Part shown: piece by piece, positions 36,724 to 37,332 of the stretch
Layout: each line of letters begins with the position of its first letter
Numbering within the stretch: position 1 is the first letter of the stretch
IMG/VR virus record: IMGVR_UViG_3300025030_000272
Span: 1-37,332 of that record
Direction: 5' to 3' (one strand)
Length of the DNA stretch: 37,332 bases
Origin: a virus
The notes under the pieces: generated by a model
The model's input: the letters and a program-made list of their open reading frames with translations, nothing else
The model's database searches: none
What the model was told of the DNA's origin: nothing
Program-made: the position numbers and the translations under genes

Positions 36724-37332
36724 ATGAAAACACTTTACAAAAGCCTGCCTGAAAACAAAATCTCCAACGGCCACATATGGAAGCTAAGCAAATGGTATAA
36801 AATTACCGAGCCTCTTAAAATTTGTCAAATCGGTTTCCACGCCTCAAAAAACATAATTGATGCTATGAATTTTGTTGATATAGGATACGCGGCAAAAGTT
36901 GAGGTTAGAGGAGAATCTATTATTACAGACGACAAAGAATGTTGGTCAGAAATGCGAATTATACAATGGAAAAAATGGACAAAAGAAGACTCTATTTCTT
37001 TAGCGATATTCGCTGCAGAATTGGTTTTAGATAATTTTGAAAAGAAATATCCCAATGATAAAAGACCCAGAGAAGCTATTGAGGCGGCAAAAGCAGTATT
37101 GAAAAATGACAATCAAGAAACTAGGTCGGCGGCGGAGTCGGCGGCGGAGTCGGCGGCGGAGTCGGCGTGGTCGGCGGCGGCGAGGTCGGCGTGGTCGGCG
37201 GCGGAGTCGGCGGCGGAGTCGGCGGCGGAGTCGGCGTGGTCGGCGGCGTGGTCGGCGGCGGCGTGGTCGGCGGCGGCGTGGTCGGCGGAGTCGGCGGCGG
37301 CGGAGTCGGCGTGGTCGGCGGCGTGGTCGGCG
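36724..37332 (+). CDS. Repeat protein with Ser-Ala-Glu/Arg/Trp tract (continues at 1-120)
   Basis: The N-terminal about 130 residues (MKTLYKSLPENKISNGHIWK..., FHASKNIIDAMNFVDIGYAA, EAIEAAKAVLKNDNQE) form a conserved domain that I associate with a phage family now called DUF7666. From about residue 138, codons TCG, GCG, GAG, AGG and TGG alone build a tract of S-A-(A) followed by E, R or W, to the window end. With the tail at 1-120 the protein has 242 residues. The tract is very GC-rich against an AT-rich surround. The function of the family is unknown to me. Confidence 0.82.
   Translation, partial: MKTLYKSLPENKISNGHIWKLSKWYKITEPLKICQIGFHASKNIIDAMNFVDIGYAAKVEVRGESIITDDKECWSEMRIIQWKKWTKEDSISLAIFAAELVLDNFEKKYPNDKRPREAIEAAKAVLKNDNQETRSAAESAAESAAESAWSAAARSAWSAAESAAESAAESAWSAAWSAAAWSAAAWSAESAAAESAWSAAWSA

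Noticed and set aside
37123-37332. Diversity-generating retroelement target
   Set aside because: No reverse transcriptase or template repeat is present, and the variation is not of the adenine-directed kind.
37123-37332. CRISPR array
   Set aside because: Units are codon triplets without unique spacers, and the frame is kept throughout.

Overview
This window looks like a complete or near-complete genome of a small tailed phage (Caudoviricetes, podovirus-like), assembled as a circle and cut open inside a repeat. The reading frame that runs off the right end (36724 onward) continues in frame at base 1 and stops at 118-120. The same C-rich intergenic motif also punctuates the small genes on both sides of the cut. 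TGA is used freely as a stop, so the code is standard, which excludes hosts that reassign UGA. Two minus-strand genes, a secreted peptidoglycan-binding protein and a small 'WIKENWFK' membrane protein, resemble proteins I associate with Patescibacteria/CPR (Parcubacteria-like) cells. A phage of such a host is my best guess, but it is an inference from protein style, not a proven host.

Layout. (1) 35852 to 37332, continuing 1 to 2582: tiny, mostly unrecognised proteins, several with zinc-ribbon Cys pairs, joined by short linkers containing TTAACCCCCC, plus a repeat protein with a Ser-Ala-Glu/Arg/Trp tract. (2) 2612-22010: head and tail module. It holds small and large terminase, a SET-domain protein, portal, two anchored beta-rich proteins, scaffold, major capsid protein (split by a group I intron with an HNH gene), head-tail adaptor, fibre-like proteins, a nozzle-like protein and two large internal virion proteins. 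The larger internal protein carries a zinc-protease motif and an ADP-ribosyltransferase-like segment. No tape-measure gene is seen, which fits a short tail. (3) 21996-23301 (minus): membrane protein and peptidoglycan-binding protein, behind a possible attenuator. (4) 23428-28783 (plus): small membrane proteins, a papain-like protease, a long structured non-coding stretch, a free-standing HNH gene, an amidase fused to an HNH domain, a holin-like protein, a transglycosylase-like protein and an orphan DNA methyltransferase. (5) 28784-29403: hairpin-rich convergent region and a minus-strand SprT-like metallopeptidase. (6) 29506-34692 (plus): early/replication-recombination module with an HTH-HNH protein, a candidate annealing protein, a DUF1064 nuclease, a NinB/Orf-like protein and two proteins with DnaA domain IV-like helices. 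(7) 34693-35832: non-coding region with a candidate minus-strand small RNA, then small regulators including a ribbon-helix-helix protein.

Working model: the phage injects large internal proteins, has no DNA polymerase, helicase, primase, integrase or RNA polymerase that I can recognise, and probably borrows host replication through DnaA-like and recombination proteins. It lyses with amidase, transglycosylase and holin. HNH elements are frequent: one in the intron, two free-standing, one fused to the lysin. Most starts lack a Shine-Dalgarno sequence; the clear exception is the gene at 25090.
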